Source of the DNA: Solea solea
Lineage: Eukaryota; Chordata; Actinopteri; Pleuronectiformes; Soleidae
Reading direction: 5' to 3'
DNA: 64,000 nucleotides
NCBI RefSeq assembly: GCF_958295425.1
Contig: NC_081151.1
Coordinates: 7,514,618 to 7,578,617 of the forward strand
The translations under genes were made by a program, and so were the position numbers. Within the stretch, counting starts at the first letter, position 1. Each line of letters opens with the position of its first letter. The notes beneath the pieces are model-generated. The model was not told where the DNA came from. It was given only the letters and a program-made list of their open reading frames with translations, and made no database searches. This document shows, in pieces, positions 11,283-23,194 of this stretch.

Positions 11283-12644
11283 ATGGAGTCCGCTCACCTC
11301 CTGGGCAGCGCTAAGAAGAGAGTAAAGATCCACCCTCACACCGTCACAGCCAAATACGCCACACACACACCATACTCTCCTCAGCCCGGGGTGCACACAC
11401 ACTTCCCTCAACCCGGGGACGAGGGCTACGACGATGCCCCGTCCTTTGAAGACTTTGGCTCCTTTCTGGAGGAGACGTCAGACAAGAAGCAGCTGACGGA
11501 GAGCAGGAAGTGGCCTCTGGCTCTGTTCAGCTCCAAAGACAAGGACAAGGATACAGCACAAAAACCTCTGGGTGCCGGCGGGGTGGATGGCAATGAGGGG
11601 GCAGCCAAAGCAGCAAAGGGGTCTGGGAAAGGGGTCGGGGAACAGCTTGCCAGTTTTGGCGAGGCATCCGTGTCGGCATCTCGCCTCACCTGGGTGGGGC
11701 TGCTCGGTGCTGCGGTGGCTCACGGCTGTTTGATTGTTCTGACCCGACTGGCCTCTGAACGCTTCAGCCTCGGCCCTCTGTTTCTACTCTTAGTTCGATC
11801 CATCGTCCAGCTCCTCTCTGTGGCTGTACCACTGCACAGAGGTGAGAACCCTTTTGGACCGGAGGGCTATCGTCTACGCCTGTTCTGCTACGGCATTGCT
11901 TATTCACTCTCCCTCTGCTGCGCCTACTCGTCCTTAACCTTCATCTCTCCTGGAGACGCCACCACGACCTGGCGCCTGGCAACCACAGCACTGTCGGCGA
12001 CTCTGGCCTTTCTGCTCCTGGAGGAGAGGCTGGGGTTGGCTGATGGGATCACCATAGCGGCAGGGCTCTGTGGTTTGGGGCTTGTTCTACTTCCCACAGA
12101 AGATGAGAGCAACTCAAATTCACCAACTGACCCGGCCGTGTTCTGGAAAGGGGCTTTTGGCTGGTCACTTTCAGCACTTGCAGGACTGTGGATGGCCCTA
12201 GCGCTGGTCAGCTATCGCTCCCTGAAGGAGAGGGTGGGAGTGGGCACAGCTTTGTTCACAGTGAGCTGGACGAGCTGTCTGCTTGCCCCAGCCTCCCTGG
12301 TTCTCCTCCAGGAAGGATGGTCCTGGCCCATGAGTGCCCCAGCTTGGGGCCTGGTCCTGGGCCTGGTTGCCTGCTCGGCAGCAGCCTTCCTGGGGATGAC
12401 GCACGCCCTCACACGACTCCACCCGGCGCTGGTGTCAGCCTCTCAGAGCCTGGAGGTACCTGTTGCGATGCTGCTGCATCTCGCCGTGCTGACTCTGTTC
12501 CCCACCGCGCCTGAGCTCGTCGGGAACGTGATGGTCATACTCAGCGTTGTTTGGCTGGTGGCCATGAAGCTGCTTCCCTCTCGAGGGGCCGGGCGGCGGC
12601 AGAGGGAGGAATATGAAGAGATTCTGGACTCGCCCATCAAATAA
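11283..12644 (+). CDS. slc35g2: Solute carrier family 35 member G2 (TMEM22-like), complete
   Basis: Single-exon CDS of 453 aa; human SLC35G2 is about 412 aa. Recognised from the N-terminal KKRVKIHP..V..KY block, the central GYRLRLFCYG and the C-terminal EEILDSPIK, all shared with human SLC35G2 as I recall it. Layout: a soluble N-terminus of about 135 residues, longer than in human and rich in Lys/Gly/Ala, then two EamA/DMT-type repeats (about 136-270 and 285-435) with roughly ten hydrophobic segments. SLC35 proteins are typically nucleotide-sugar transporters, but the G2 substrate is not established. The ATG follows the acceptor TTTTCCTCACAG at 11256 by 26 nt and starts the conserved block, so the start is well supported. 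Which teleost paralogue (a or b) this is cannot be told. Confidence 0.95.
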   Translation: MESAHLLGSAKKRVKIHPHTVTAKYATHTPYSPQPGVHTHFPQPGDEGYDDAPSFEDFGSFLEETSDKKQLTESRKWPLALFSSKDKDKDTAQKPLGAGGVDGNEGAAKAAKGSGKGVGEQLASFGEASVSASRLTWVGLLGAAVAHGCLIVLTRLASERFSLGPLFLLLVRSIVQLLSVAVPLHRGENPFGPEGYRLRLFCYGIAYSLSLCCAYSSLTFISPGDATTTWRLATTALSATLAFLLLEERLGLADGITIAAGLCGLGLVLLPTEDESNSNSPTDPAVFWKGAFGWSLSALAGLWMALALVSYRSLKERVGVGTALFTVSWTSCLLAPASLVLLQEGWSWPMSAPAWGLVLGLVACSAAAFLGMTHALTRLHPALVSASQSLEVPVAMLLHLAVLTLFPTAPELVGNVMVILSVVWLVAMKLLPSRGAGRRQREEYEEILDSPIK

Positions 12645-12830
12645 ACACCTCCAGTTTGCTCTTTACACTTCCTCTGCTGCTCACTCCCTCCCTCCTTCAT
12701 GAGATTGATTCCACTGTACAGAAGAGACTGCTTAATGATGACTGGAGCTGTATCTATTTTGTATTGTCGTCTTTGCTTTTGGGAAAGTGCCAATATTGTG
12801 TCGTCTGTTCTAGTGACTGTGTGATGTGAC

Positions 12831-12836
12831 ATTAAA
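12831..12836 (+). terminator. slc35g2: slc35g2 poly(A) signal candidate (ATTAAA)
   Basis: ATTAAA about 190 nt after the stop codon, followed by TG-rich sequence (GT microsatellite from about 12895). An AATAAA also overlaps the stop codon but would leave no 3' UTR. Confidence 0.5.
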
Positions 12837-12844
12837 ATCTCGCT

Positions 12845-14640
12845 GATTGACCACAATGCAATCATGGCACCACTTGAAATCAAGAGCATTCAAATGTGTG
12901 TGTGTGTGTGCGTGTGTGTGTGTGTGCGTGTGTGAATCATAGAGTCTTTCAGTCTTTCAGTTGCAAAACCGCATCAGCGGAGAGAAACAACTCCCTTTTA
13001 ACAGGAAGAAATCTCCAGACTCAAAGATGTGCAGCATCTGCCTAGACAGGTTGAGGTGAAAGGAAAAATGGGGGACAGAATGGGGGGGGGGGACTAGTAA
13101 CATCTGTCAATCACACCGGTATCCACTCTGAAACTGGTGATGGACCATTAACGCCCCAAGAAAATGGATGTTTACTGGTGTTATGTATCAAGGGAGAAGA
13201 AGGCTAGTTTTCCAACAGACTTCTATTTGAGCGGAGTTCTTTTTGTAACCAGTAGTCGCCCCCTGGTGTTTAACTGCGACATCCACCCAACTTCCTAGGC
13301 TACGTCCATTTTAATATATAGTCTATGGTGTGTGTGTGTGTGTGTGAGTGCTGGCTACATTTCACAAGACTGTAATCACAGTCACTGTTAGCCGCCAGCC
13401 GAGGTCTGGCTCAGGATTTGGCTGCTGTTAAGACAGAGAGGGGGAGGGAGATAAACGGTGTAGATAGAGAGCAGATGATAGCATTGGCAGACACATAAGA
13501 AGAATCGGGGGGGGGAGAAAGTTCAGTGACGGCCAATGACAAAACAGGGATGAAAGGCAAAGAGCGGAAAGGATGGAAGCCAAGGCGGAGAGCGAGGCTG
13601 ATAGTGGCTGTGTAGTCTGAGCAGCTGGCTGATAATCCCCCCAAAAAAAACCCCAGAACAAAACAAGTAATCACAGTTCTAAATGTAGATAATAACCATT
13701 GTGTCTAATAACCACCTGTCTGACACTGTCGACCTATCCTCCTCTATTTCCCTCATCATTAGCCTCCGTGTTGCTTTTCCCTCTCCAGGAAAAATGAATG
13801 AACAACAACACAACAAGCCTCCATTCACAGCACAGGACACAGACGGAGAGTCGAAACGAAAACAAGTGCCCCCGCACTCCACACACCAGTGTGGACACCA
13901 TGGTGAAGCAGGTGGCGTAACAAGGCTGTGTGTGTGTGTGTGTGTGTGTGTGATGTTTTTGTTACTCTGGTATCATAGTGACATTTAAAGAAAAGGCCAG
14001 GGAAGAAAACACACACACACACACACACACACTTGACACCTCACCAGAAGAGTTGTAATAAAAGGTGCAAACACACCCACATACACAGGAAAGTACACTT
14101 AAATGGCTGAACTGGGGATAATATTCCTATTTCCTGACGTACAGGCTCAAGATTTTGCACTTAAACTAGATTTATTTGCACAAATACAAAGAAAAGCATT
14201 AGGAAATGTATAAATAAAAGCCAGAATATTGAACACAAACAAACATTAAGTTACATCGCAACGAAATAAAGTGTTTTCCAGTGTTCTCTGTCTGACTTTG
14301 TATGCAACAGTGGAAACTTCGAGCCACCCTGCGTGTGGTTTATAACAATAGATAATGTGTGTGTGTGGAGGTTGGAGGGCCGACCAGCAGGCGTTCATAA
14401 ATCATAAAACACCCTGAACGTTGTCAGCTGTGGTGTCTGGGCGTTGCGACTCCTGGGGCAATTAATGAGAGGAAGAGACCTGCCTAGAATGAAACACCGT
14501 CTACAACCTCCGATCACCGAAGGTATTAACGGCACCTCACCACGACGACGACGCAAACACCGAGGCCGCGGCGTAAACGCTCATGCGAGCACATGCAGCG
14601 ACTTGTAAGCTGGCGGCTCTGAAAATGACTTCACCGCTGC
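12845..14640. other. Convergent intergenic region between slc35g2 and the PTX3-like gene
   Basis: The region holds (GT)n at about 12895-12934, a G run near 13083, (GT)n at 13326-13346 and 13926-13952, and (AC)n at 14009-14032. I read the minus strand here specifically for a pentraxin-domain exon of the neighbouring PTX3-like gene and saw none. The open frames at 13411-13674 and 13679-13882 (minus) resemble nothing. Confidence 0.6.
13175..13330. repeat. Interspersed repeat fragment ending ATATATAGTCTATG
   Basis: The right end CCATTTTAATATATAGTCTATG nearly matches the right terminus of the element at 22826-23167 (CCATTTTAATATACAGTCTAT), and it shares a CCCCCTGGTG core in reverse. It is probably a truncated copy of the same family. 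Confidence 0.55.
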
Positions 14641-14673
14641 GTGGGAGGAGGGAGGCAACCTTTCCACAAAGTC

Positions 14674-14725
14674 TTTATTAATGAGGAGCCCACAGCATTT
14701 GTGTTACCCTTGATTTTATTTTATT
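14674..14725 (-). terminator. Poly(A) signals of the PTX3-like gene
   Basis: Minus-strand AATAAA hexamers at 14715-14720, 14720-14725 and 14674-14679 follow the stop codon by 120-175 nt. Their presence supports the transcript ending here, without a further pentraxin exon. Confidence 0.55.
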
Positions 14726-14846
14726 GTTACCAAACATACACAAGCTTTAAAAAGATCCTTTACAGACAACATAATAAAAAAAAAGAAGGAAAAAGCAACG
14801 AGTATGTGCAAAACGTCAGTCTTTTGTTTTTCTCACTCAGGATTAT

Positions 14847-16484
14847 TCAGTCTCCACTGTCCTTCCTCGATGTTCCCGCCTGCTCTATCACTCTGCTCAG
14901 CTGCAGGTGGACTCTCTGCAGCTCTGTTGCTATGGCAACCAGGGCTTTTTCCATTGTGGCCATGTCCATCGGCGACGTCACTTCCGGCTCCTTTGGGCCA
15001 GAGGACGACGGCGGCCTCGTCCCTAAGCCGAACGGTGGACTCAAACCTGCAGGTCTGGCTGTCGGCTGGTATCTCGTTCTACCGTCTGCTGGACCCGATG
15101 ACACCGGCACTCTGTGGCTGAGACCTTTCTCCAGACGCTTCAGCCGAGAGTTCTCCTCATGACTGCTGTGCAGGAGCATGTGCAAAGTAGCATTCAGCCT
15201 CCTCTCCCTCTCCACTTCGCCCTGTGCGAGCTCCACCAAACCTCGCTGCAGCTTGAGGCTCGCCTGCTCCGCCTTTGCCTTGCACGCTGCCTCTATGCCG
15301 GGCAAGCACTGCTGGCACGTTCCCCGGGCCAGCCGTTCCACCTGGGACTTGACAGAGACCATTCCTCCACGGCACTGCTCCAAAGATTCCAGCAGCATGT
15401 TCTGCCTCATGTGCGAATCCTCCAGAGCGATGAAAAGCTTGTCCCAGCGGGAGAAATCCACAGCCGGGCAAGGTGTGCTCGCAGGATCCCCTGCAGACGA
15501 CAACCACAGGGATGCATCACTCACACAGTATCTTTATAGGCCTTTAAATTTACAATAAAAACATTTGTAAGCATTTAAATCAGGCACCAATAAAATACCA
15601 GTAACGAGGTAGGGGAAGGGACAAAAAGTAGAAAGAAGGAGTTGTATTTTAGAGAAAATTAGAGATGAATAATGTTTACTTGACTGGGAAATTAAAGTAA
15701 CATTTGGAAAATGTCCTTCTAAATCTAAATAAATAATGGTACACTGTATATATGCACTTAAAGAAACATAAAACATATAAAATGCATGACTTATGGCATC
15801 AATATAAAACAAGGATACAGATGATTTGGTAACACTTCTTTGGACAGACTACAGCATCTGAACATTTCCTCACAGTGACTGAAGTGTAACACAAAATAAA
15901 TCCATCTGATAAATAACCGACTTTGAAGTAAAATGAGGAATTGCAGTTGAATAATCTTATATAATCATTCACAGTGCGACTCACGAGCTGTAACGTGTCA
16001 GAATTTCACCACACGCTCAACATTCAAATTTTAAATAATCCCAGCATAATGGTTTTGTCTTGATTTTTGAAAGTTAAAAAAACAAAAAAACAAAAGGGAG
16101 TCTGTTTAAACAAGTTACATTATTTCATTTAAATAAATTAGTTTGATCTGAGATATTGGTGTCTAATAGTAGCATCACTTAGACAAAAATGGACATTAAA
16201 AATTAATGGAAGTGGCCCAAGGATAAAGCCTTGTGGCACGCACCTTTCAAAACTATATCGAGGACTTTGCTTTTTTCACATTTTTCTTTTCCTTTTCAAA
16301 CAAGCAGGAAGCAGGAAGAGCCAAAAAAAGGGACAAACAAACAACACTCACCCTCCTGCTGGTCCTCAGAGATTTCATTGTCGTAGTTGTACGGGTAGTC
16401 TTCGTACTGGATCCCGTTCATACACAAGCACGCAACCGCGAAGCCGAGCACGCACAGCGCATGCCAGGAGCTGAACACACGCAT
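14847..16484 (-). CDS. PTX3-like secreted protein lacking the pentraxin domain
   Basis: Two coding exons: 16484-16352 (133 nt) and 15490-14847 (644 nt), joined in phase 1 with donor GGAGG|GTGAGTG and acceptor GTCTGCAG|GGG; product 258 aa. Exon 1 encodes a signal peptide (MRVFSSWHALCVLGFAVACL) and an acidic YEDYPYNYDNE stretch like the start of PTX3. Exon 2 begins DPASTPC and contains WDKLFIALEDSHMRQNMLLE, close to human PTX3 WDKLFIMLENSQMRERMLL. It continues as a coiled coil with cysteines (TCQQCLP..EAAC) and ends in a proline-rich segment and a helix. The frame stops just where PTX3 exon 2 would splice to the pentraxin exon. Exon order and phase match PTX3. Family knowledge: the PTX3 N-terminal region drives oligomerisation and ligand binding. 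Function here is unknown. A cryptic donor upstream of the stop cannot be excluded. Confidence 0.85.
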
Positions 16485-16624
16485 GATGAAGCTTCAGATG
16501 AATATTAGTGATATCTGTTCAAATCTTCAGCCAGTGTGTGGTTCTTTTTTTTCCCCCTCTCTAACCCCCGTTATGTCTCGGTGTGTCAAGATTTTCATTC
16601 TGAGGCAACTGTTGTGGGTGCAGA

Positions 16625-16632
16625 CTTATAAA
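16625..16632 (-). promoter_or_regulatory. TATA box of the PTX3-like gene
   Basis: TTTATAAG on the minus strand, about 140 nt upstream of the start codon, in a position that would give a 5' UTR of roughly 110 nt. A TATA-type promoter fits a regulated secreted protein, but that is inference. Confidence 0.45.
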
Positions 16633-17673
16633 CTCAGCAAGAGGAGAGGAGGAGGGAAGAAGTTGTGGAGGGTGGGACAGATGTCGGGGGTGCAGCGCAG
16701 GACGGGCCGGGCGGGCGGGTGGGGTGAGTAATGCCTCGGTGGAGGTAATATGTCATAAGTCGGACTGAGTGGGAAATGGGGGCATTGTGGGAGGGGGGGA
16801 ATAAGGAGAATTACAGGGACACCTGGGGAAAAGGGAAAGAAGGAAGGGAGGAGTGAGAGGAAAAGATTTCTTTCATATATCATATTTGCTGTTTGATTTA
16901 CTGATTGTATTTAAGATACCATCAAAATATTTTTGAAATACTTTGCTAAATTATCTTTTCTCAAATTGCCGTTTTGATTTGACAGTAACTAATCGTCCAG
17001 CTCAGACACACTTTAGTTGAAGGAAATAGAATATTGTTCTTTTCTTCTCCTGCATTTACACACAGTGAATACAGTGAAATACAATGAAATCATATAGATT
17101 TTATTCTGACGCCTCTATGGTAGGTGAAAATATAACAAATACATAAACTATTCCACTCTTATTTAGCAGTGGAATTTGTGCGGTGTGATTTCCAGTGTTC
17201 GCTAAAAGAAAGATGATGCTATTTCTTTATTTTTTTCAGCTTCAGAATAATAATTGGCTTTGGATCATTTTCTGTGAAGAACATTACAAAAGAAGAACCT
17301 GCATCAAGTGCAATTACTAATTAGCAACAGAAAGATTGATATTCATAACTGTGGTCCAACAGAAGTAAATGGTAAATATAAAAAAAAAAAAAATAATGTT
17401 TATATTACATATAACAGGGTTAAAGTAAACATCTTTTTCGAGCAGACCCATGAACTGGGTTACAGAAATATGAAATATGAACACCACACAAGGGTTAAAT
17501 CATCTTTTTGTTTGCATTTGAGATTAAGGAGAGTTTCATAAAGGTGCAGCTTCAAACTGCATCAAAAATTCTGAATATAGAAAAAAACGGTATGAGGATA
17601 AAAATGCTAAAGCAGTAGCAAAAATGACTTCTTTACACTGAGAACCTATAAACCTGACTAGAATCATCTACAG

Positions 17674-18027
17674 CAGTGGTTCGAAAAAACCTTTATATCA
17701 AGTACCACCTGGTTAAATACTGAGCTCTTGAAGTATAACCACTATTATCATCAACGTTAAAATACAGTGACGTAAATCGACCGGGCAAAGGGACAACTTC
17801 TGGTCCATTTAGCTGTCGCTCATAAAATTCAGTAGCCAATCAGCAGGCAGCTTCCTAAGGCCCGACCCACAAAAAGTGTATATTTATTTATATTTCATTT
17901 GAAAATAAAGCTAGAGATGAGGTGACTAATTATTATTTTGGACAGTATTTCTGATTTTCCTCCAAGTACCACCAGAGGAAGCGCCAGTACCACTGAAGGT
18001 ACAGGTGCCACAGGTTGAGAACCATGG
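17674..18027. mobile_element. hAT-like MITE (CAGTGGTTC ... GAACCATGG ends)
   Basis: The left end CAGTGGTTCGAAAAAACC is followed by ATATCAAGTACCACC. The right end TGCCACAGGTTGAGAACCATGG is its degenerate inverted counterpart. Flanks ATCTACAG and CTCTAAAG match at 6 of 8 positions, suggesting an eroded 8-bp duplication typical of hAT elements. No coding capacity. Confidence 0.6.
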
Positions 18028-20973
18028 CTCTAAAGTCCCTACAGAGTTGGAAACATGCCGCTATACCGCAGTCATCCAGAGCCGTGTTTACTTTCTTTCC
18101 ACAGGACGTTTCACTCCACACACTCCCCTCTCCAGGTCGACGCGACTTTTTAACCTCTTTGCCGACGATCCAGTCCCTCCCTGATCCGTGGATCAACAGC
18201 AAATCTCCGTAACCTCAAAAAAAAAAAAAGAAAAAAGGTTGCGACACTTGCCGAGTCAGGATTATATCTGAAGCTTGCAGTGATTATGTTTTTATTACTT
18301 GAAATTAAACGTAGTTGCCAGAGCAACATTGTGAAATCTGGTTGTGACACTGTTGATTCGACATCTAGTGAAGATGATCCGCGGAGTCTGAGCGAGGACG
18401 AGGGACAAATGTCCTCTCACGGACGGAGCACTCACTCTGGGTTGACAGGTGTTGGGGGGGGGTTAAGCGGCAGAAGTGGGACGTGTCAAGGTCAAGAGGA
18501 AAAGCCTTGACCTTCCGTGTCTCTGTGGACCTCCAACACAGAGCGCCCAACAGCAGATGTCACCATGTCTGCCAGAGACAATGCCGCTCGTCTCTGTCTG
18601 ACAGGCTATAATTGTAGCAGTGGGACAAACCCCGGGGAAGGAGCTGCTAGATTTATCTCAGGAAAAGAGAGAGAACCTGCAGCGGAAGAGTTTAGGGATG
18701 AAAACAAAGTCAGGAGGACATTATATTGTACGATGTTCGTTCATTAAAATGTGCATGAAATATTGTTGGCACATTTAAATGTATTTGTGGCTGTACTTAT
18801 TCCAGGTGTCAGTTTCATTACTGAGTCTTTCTATGTTTAATCATGGTACATCAACCTGCCTAAGGCCTACAAATGGAGATGAGTTGTTCATTACCCCCTA
18901 GAACACAGAGCGTGAGGCTGCTTTTCCCCCATTACTATGTTTAGACGTCTATACAGAGATTATAAGAATTAGAAGGGATCCTTTTTTTAGCACAACCTCT
19001 AGGCAATAAACACACCTGAACAAAAAGTTCTAAAAACATTTGGAAATAGGTCAAAGTTCAACATTGGGCTGAACAAAAATTAAATAAAAAACGGTCTACT
19101 TTGTGATGTCTGCACAATTATCGCTACTAAATCATAGTAGGTCAATGGATTCATGTGTACTGTCCCTACTTTCAAAATAAAAGACTTTAAAATTGGCGTC
19201 CATCTCGGGCATTTCCACCTGAGTGGAAACACTTCATGTTGAGTGCAGACGTGACCTCTGTGCAAAGTTTCAAGAGTTTTTATGCACATTAACCCCCCTC
19301 GAAAATGACTGCAAAGCCACGGATATAATAATAATAATCTGAAGGATAACAATAGACTCCTCGCATGAATTCGTGCCAGGAGCCGTTTCCGGCCCCTAAT
19401 ACGACAAGTTAAAGGGGTTAAAATGAAGAAGATATTTCTGCTCATTCTTGTGTTCTGACTGTCGCTCTAATATCTGAACATTCAGGATTCAATTTCCTGT
19501 CCTCTTGTGTCTGTAGTTCAGTTGCACAGAGGACAACGTTTGATCCCAACGTCAGCGTCAGAGGAGCCGCCGTTTACCACCAGCACCTGTACACCACACA
19601 CCACGCCTACTGTTTAGCTGTCACACGTAACATTCCCAGCTGACCATGAGGGGGGAGGAGTTAGAAAGAAGAAACAAAAAAAAAAAAAGAAAAGGAAAGG
19701 AAAAGATAAGACGGAGCGTGTTAGTTTAGTACATTTGTTTGTTTTCTGACTTGAATTAAAGGACGATTCCACAGTGCATTCAGCTCAAATAATGCATTTA
19801 AAACATAAATCCTATTTCTCGATTGAAATGTGGAGAACGCAGATTGGCGACATCTTTTTTTGGCATTTCAATCCAGGAGATCGTAGCACAGTACTTCATA
19901 AGTTAAGTGACTTCAAGCCGTAGTGGAAGTCACTTTTTTAAAATATTACTTATGACATTTACCGTACTAAAGTGTCACTAAAGCAGTTTACTGATATAAA
20001 ACGCAATAAAACCACTGTGCTTAAGTGCTTTACAAAGCACTTTAAAACCGTTGGATTTGATTATATTATTATATTGACACAAACTCCTGGAGACTGAATC
20101 CACTGCATAAAGCCAATATAAAGCCATTCTGGGCAATTGACCAACATTTCTGGGCAAATTTATTTTCGAGATTATCGTTCAATCACAAGAATTTGGCAAT
20201 GGCGTAGCCGCCTTTCTCACGTGTTTCCATCCTTGTTGGGACTCAAATGCACGTCGTATAAAACAGAATGACATAAAACAATATACTGTTATCAATCAAA
20301 AGAAAGAAGAACACAGATCTGTGTCCCCCCCCCCCCCGGGTACGGAGAAATGACTGAAATATGATTATCAGCTCTCTATATTGGGTTTCATAACTCACTC
20401 ATCCAATCTGCAAAAACACCTTTCCAGCATGGTCTTCCTTCCTGCATCACACGACGACGAGAGATGGAGCCGCAGTAACTGCTGACAGAGACCGGATATG
20501 TTTAAAAATAAGCTGGAAACAAAACAAAAAAACCCCGCTCCGAATCAGCATCGAGGAGGATCTATTCTTGTTTGGCTGAGTCATCGAAAAAGCTGCGGGA
20601 ATAAAAACACTATTTAATCTGTCTTTAAACACTGACTGCACCTCCTGTGGGGGGGGCGATATAGTGGCGCAGTATAAGTGTTTAGGATGTTATTGAACAT
20701 CAGGGCCTCCTGAATTTACTGAGATCAATATCACATAACCTGCACTTCATCGATCCAATCTGGTTTTACAGCGTCTGGCAGGAGAGAGCGGTGTGTGTGT
20801 GTGGGGGGGGGGGGGGGGGCAAGTACACATGCAAGTGTTTCTAGAGTCGTGACATAAATATTGAGTTCTGTGGTTAACACAATTAATAAAAAGGGAAGCG
20901 TGCCAAGCATTACACCACATTAGAGGTGTGATGTGAAATTCAACTAGAAACTGGAACTAGAAACAATGAGATA

Positions 20974-21277
20974 GAGCTGAAACAATGAATCGAGTCTTAA
21001 TCGATTACTAAATTAATCGACAGCTATTTTGATAATCGATTTATCGCTTTGAAGCTTTTTTCATGATTAAAACAAGATTTCCGATTGTTTAAGCTTCTGC
21101 AATGTGAGTATTTCCTTCATTTCTTCGCTCTGGATAACAAAGACATCATTAAACGTTCATCATTTTGGTTTGTGGACAAAACAAGACATTTGAGAACATG
21201 ATCATTTCTTTTTTTTAAGGTTTTTCTTATATTTTATGGACCACACGATTAATCGAGAAAATAATCGACAGATTACC
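20974..21277. repeat. Interspersed repeat, TTTGGTTTGTGGACAAAA family, copy 1
   Basis: Begins GCTGAAACAATGAATCG, holds several TAATCGA/ATTAATCG units, the core CATTTTGGTTTGTGGACAAA and ends ATTAATCGAGAAAATAATCG. Two other near-complete copies and a fragment occur in this window. Confidence 0.7.
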
Positions 21278-22825
21278 TGGTGTCAAGTCGTCTTCATCCA
21301 CAAATACATACAGCAAGTGTCTGTTCTTATTAATACCGTATTCATATTTTGTTTTTATTCGCGCATCAGCGACAGTAGCGGGTAAAAGAGTCAGAGCAGC
21401 ACCACCACCGTCGATGTGTATGAGAGTGAAAGAGAGAAGAAGAAGAGAGCGTTAGTGAATTTTTGGCTGTTTTGCTTCCCTGTCCAGGAGAAAAAGATCC
21501 TCACCAACCCGACTTCAACTTCAGTATTGTATTTTCGACCCCTAGTGTAGCAGCAGTTTGCAGTTTGGAGTAACTCTGCAGGCGCGGAAGTGCCAGCGAG
21601 TTCATTATTGGATGGGCAGTGCATCGAACAAAAACATAAACAGAGTATGTGGCGCACAAATGAAAATCCATATTCCATTGTTGTCAGGGAAGGCAATATT
21701 TCAATTTAACACGTTTCCTCAATCTCCTGATTTCCCTCCGTTAAAAACCTCTTAAGTTGTGAAGAGTCAGTTTTGGAATGTGGGTTAAATGAGGCGTTTA
21801 TTTTTTGATGGTCGGTGAATAAGACAGGCTGCAGATTTCATCAAGGACATTAGAGAAACACCTCCGCCGCTGCAGAACAAAGTCAGAATCACACGGACTT
21901 GACGTCACTTTTGGCACACGGGACATTGAAAACTCTAACCTCACACTGACATCAGCAGCACAACAAACACCGGACGTGAATACGGCAACACCACGGACTC
22001 GCGCACACATCTTTGGACACATTCGGACAAACGCACGCACGGAGCATAGAGAGGTGAAGTGATTACGTCCATACAGGGCCAGTGCTACATTCATTCATGT
22101 TTCCATCCAGGCTCCCCAGAGTGAATCCACACCACAGTGGAGCAGTGCTGCCCCTCGCAAAGAAAATTAACAACATATGGACATGGAAACTTCTACCCGT
22201 TTGGTTTAATGGGAGCTTTCAGGGGGTAAAAGGGTAAGAGTGAGTTGATATGAACATGTGTCAGGAGGGGGAAACACCCAGAGAGGGAATGAGGAGGAAC
22301 ATTTATGCACCACGCTGCAGCATAAAGACCCGGTTCAGCCTGGTGTTTCGTCACCTCGCTGCACTCCACAACACGCACAAGTGACATGTTTTTTTTCTCG
22401 TGTGGAAAATGATCTCAACTAGTAGTCACACACACACACACACACGTTACTTTCTAAAAAGGTGTTAGGAGTGAGATGTGACACCGACACGTGAATTCAT
22501 GTATTCACCGCAACAAACACTTACTTGGCACAAAGACTGAGTACGTTTTCCTTTGTAAATGAGTTACTTTTTCACCTTGCATAATGTTAAAAAATATAAA
22601 GTCAAGTTCACGGATAACGAGTGGCACTGCCACAGTACATGTCCGATCTGTTTCAGACATTAATACGATGAACAATCCTAAAAGCTACAATTATTAATGT
22701 GGCACTATAATCACGTTAAAAAAAAAAAAGCACGTTAACAACCACTTTGCAACATCTCCCCCTATGAGATGAGTTAGTTTCTATATTTGCTCTATTCCTC
22801 TGGAGTCAGTATTATCAGTTCTACT

Positions 22826-23167
22826 CGTAGACTGTGTATAAAAATGGAAAACAAATTGGACATGGTCTTCAGGTTTGTAAAGTAAGTTCGCAATTAGCCA
22901 CCAGGGGGTGAAAGTCTATAGGGAAAAGGAGCTTCTCACTTGATTTATAGACATTTTCCTGAGGAGTTCGTGGTCTCCGTCGCTAGTTTCAGGTCTTCTT
23001 TACGTTCTAATTTGGGTGGGGAAAATAGTAAAGTTGGTATAGTTGCTTGCTTTAAGGTGATGTTTAACTAAAAAAAAATTCACATTCAAATCGCAAATCC
23101 TGAGGCTTCAAAACAGGAGTTTGTTTTGCAACCGGAAGACTTTTTCCATTTTAATATACAGTCTATT
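22826..23167. mobile_element. 342-bp MITE with 8-bp target-site duplication
   Basis: The termini TAGACTGTGTATAAAAATGG and, in reverse, TAGACTGTATATTAAAATGG are inverted repeats. The element is flanked on both sides by GTTCTACT (22818-22825 and 23168-23175), an 8-bp duplication as made by hAT-type transposases. It lies within 30 bp of the stop codon of the endophilin-B-like gene, so it is probably part of that gene's 3' UTR. It contains a CCACCAGGGGG (CTCF-like) string at about 22900. No coding capacity. Confidence 0.75.
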
Positions 23168-23194
23168 GTTCTACTTTATCAATAACCACGAGTG

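Larger units (their letters stand above)
16750..22825. other. Intergenic region, repeat-rich, no gene seen
   Basis: AT-rich DNA with a hAT-like MITE (17674-18027), a copy of the TTTGGTTTGTGGACAAAA family (20974-21277), poly-A runs near 17380, 18219 and 19678, a C run at 20327-20338 and a G run near 20804-20819. Short open frames on both strands have no recognisable similarity. Distal regulatory elements may exist but none can be named. Confidence 0.55.

Noticed and set aside
12845..14640. Possible missing pentraxin exon of the PTX3-like gene
   Set aside because: Minus-strand frames in this interval are short or low-complexity, with no pentraxin-like HxCxSW signature; poly(A) signals occur before it.
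14641..15162. 173-aa and other plus-strand frames opposite the PTX3-like exon
   Set aside because: They are shadows of the minus-strand coding exon, which has signal peptide, splice sites and PTX3 similarity.
16190..16260. Segment resembling 'GTGGCCCAAGGATAAAGCCTTGTGG' seen in LINE-derived repeats
   Set aside because: Too short to assign to a family or give boundaries; left unannotated.
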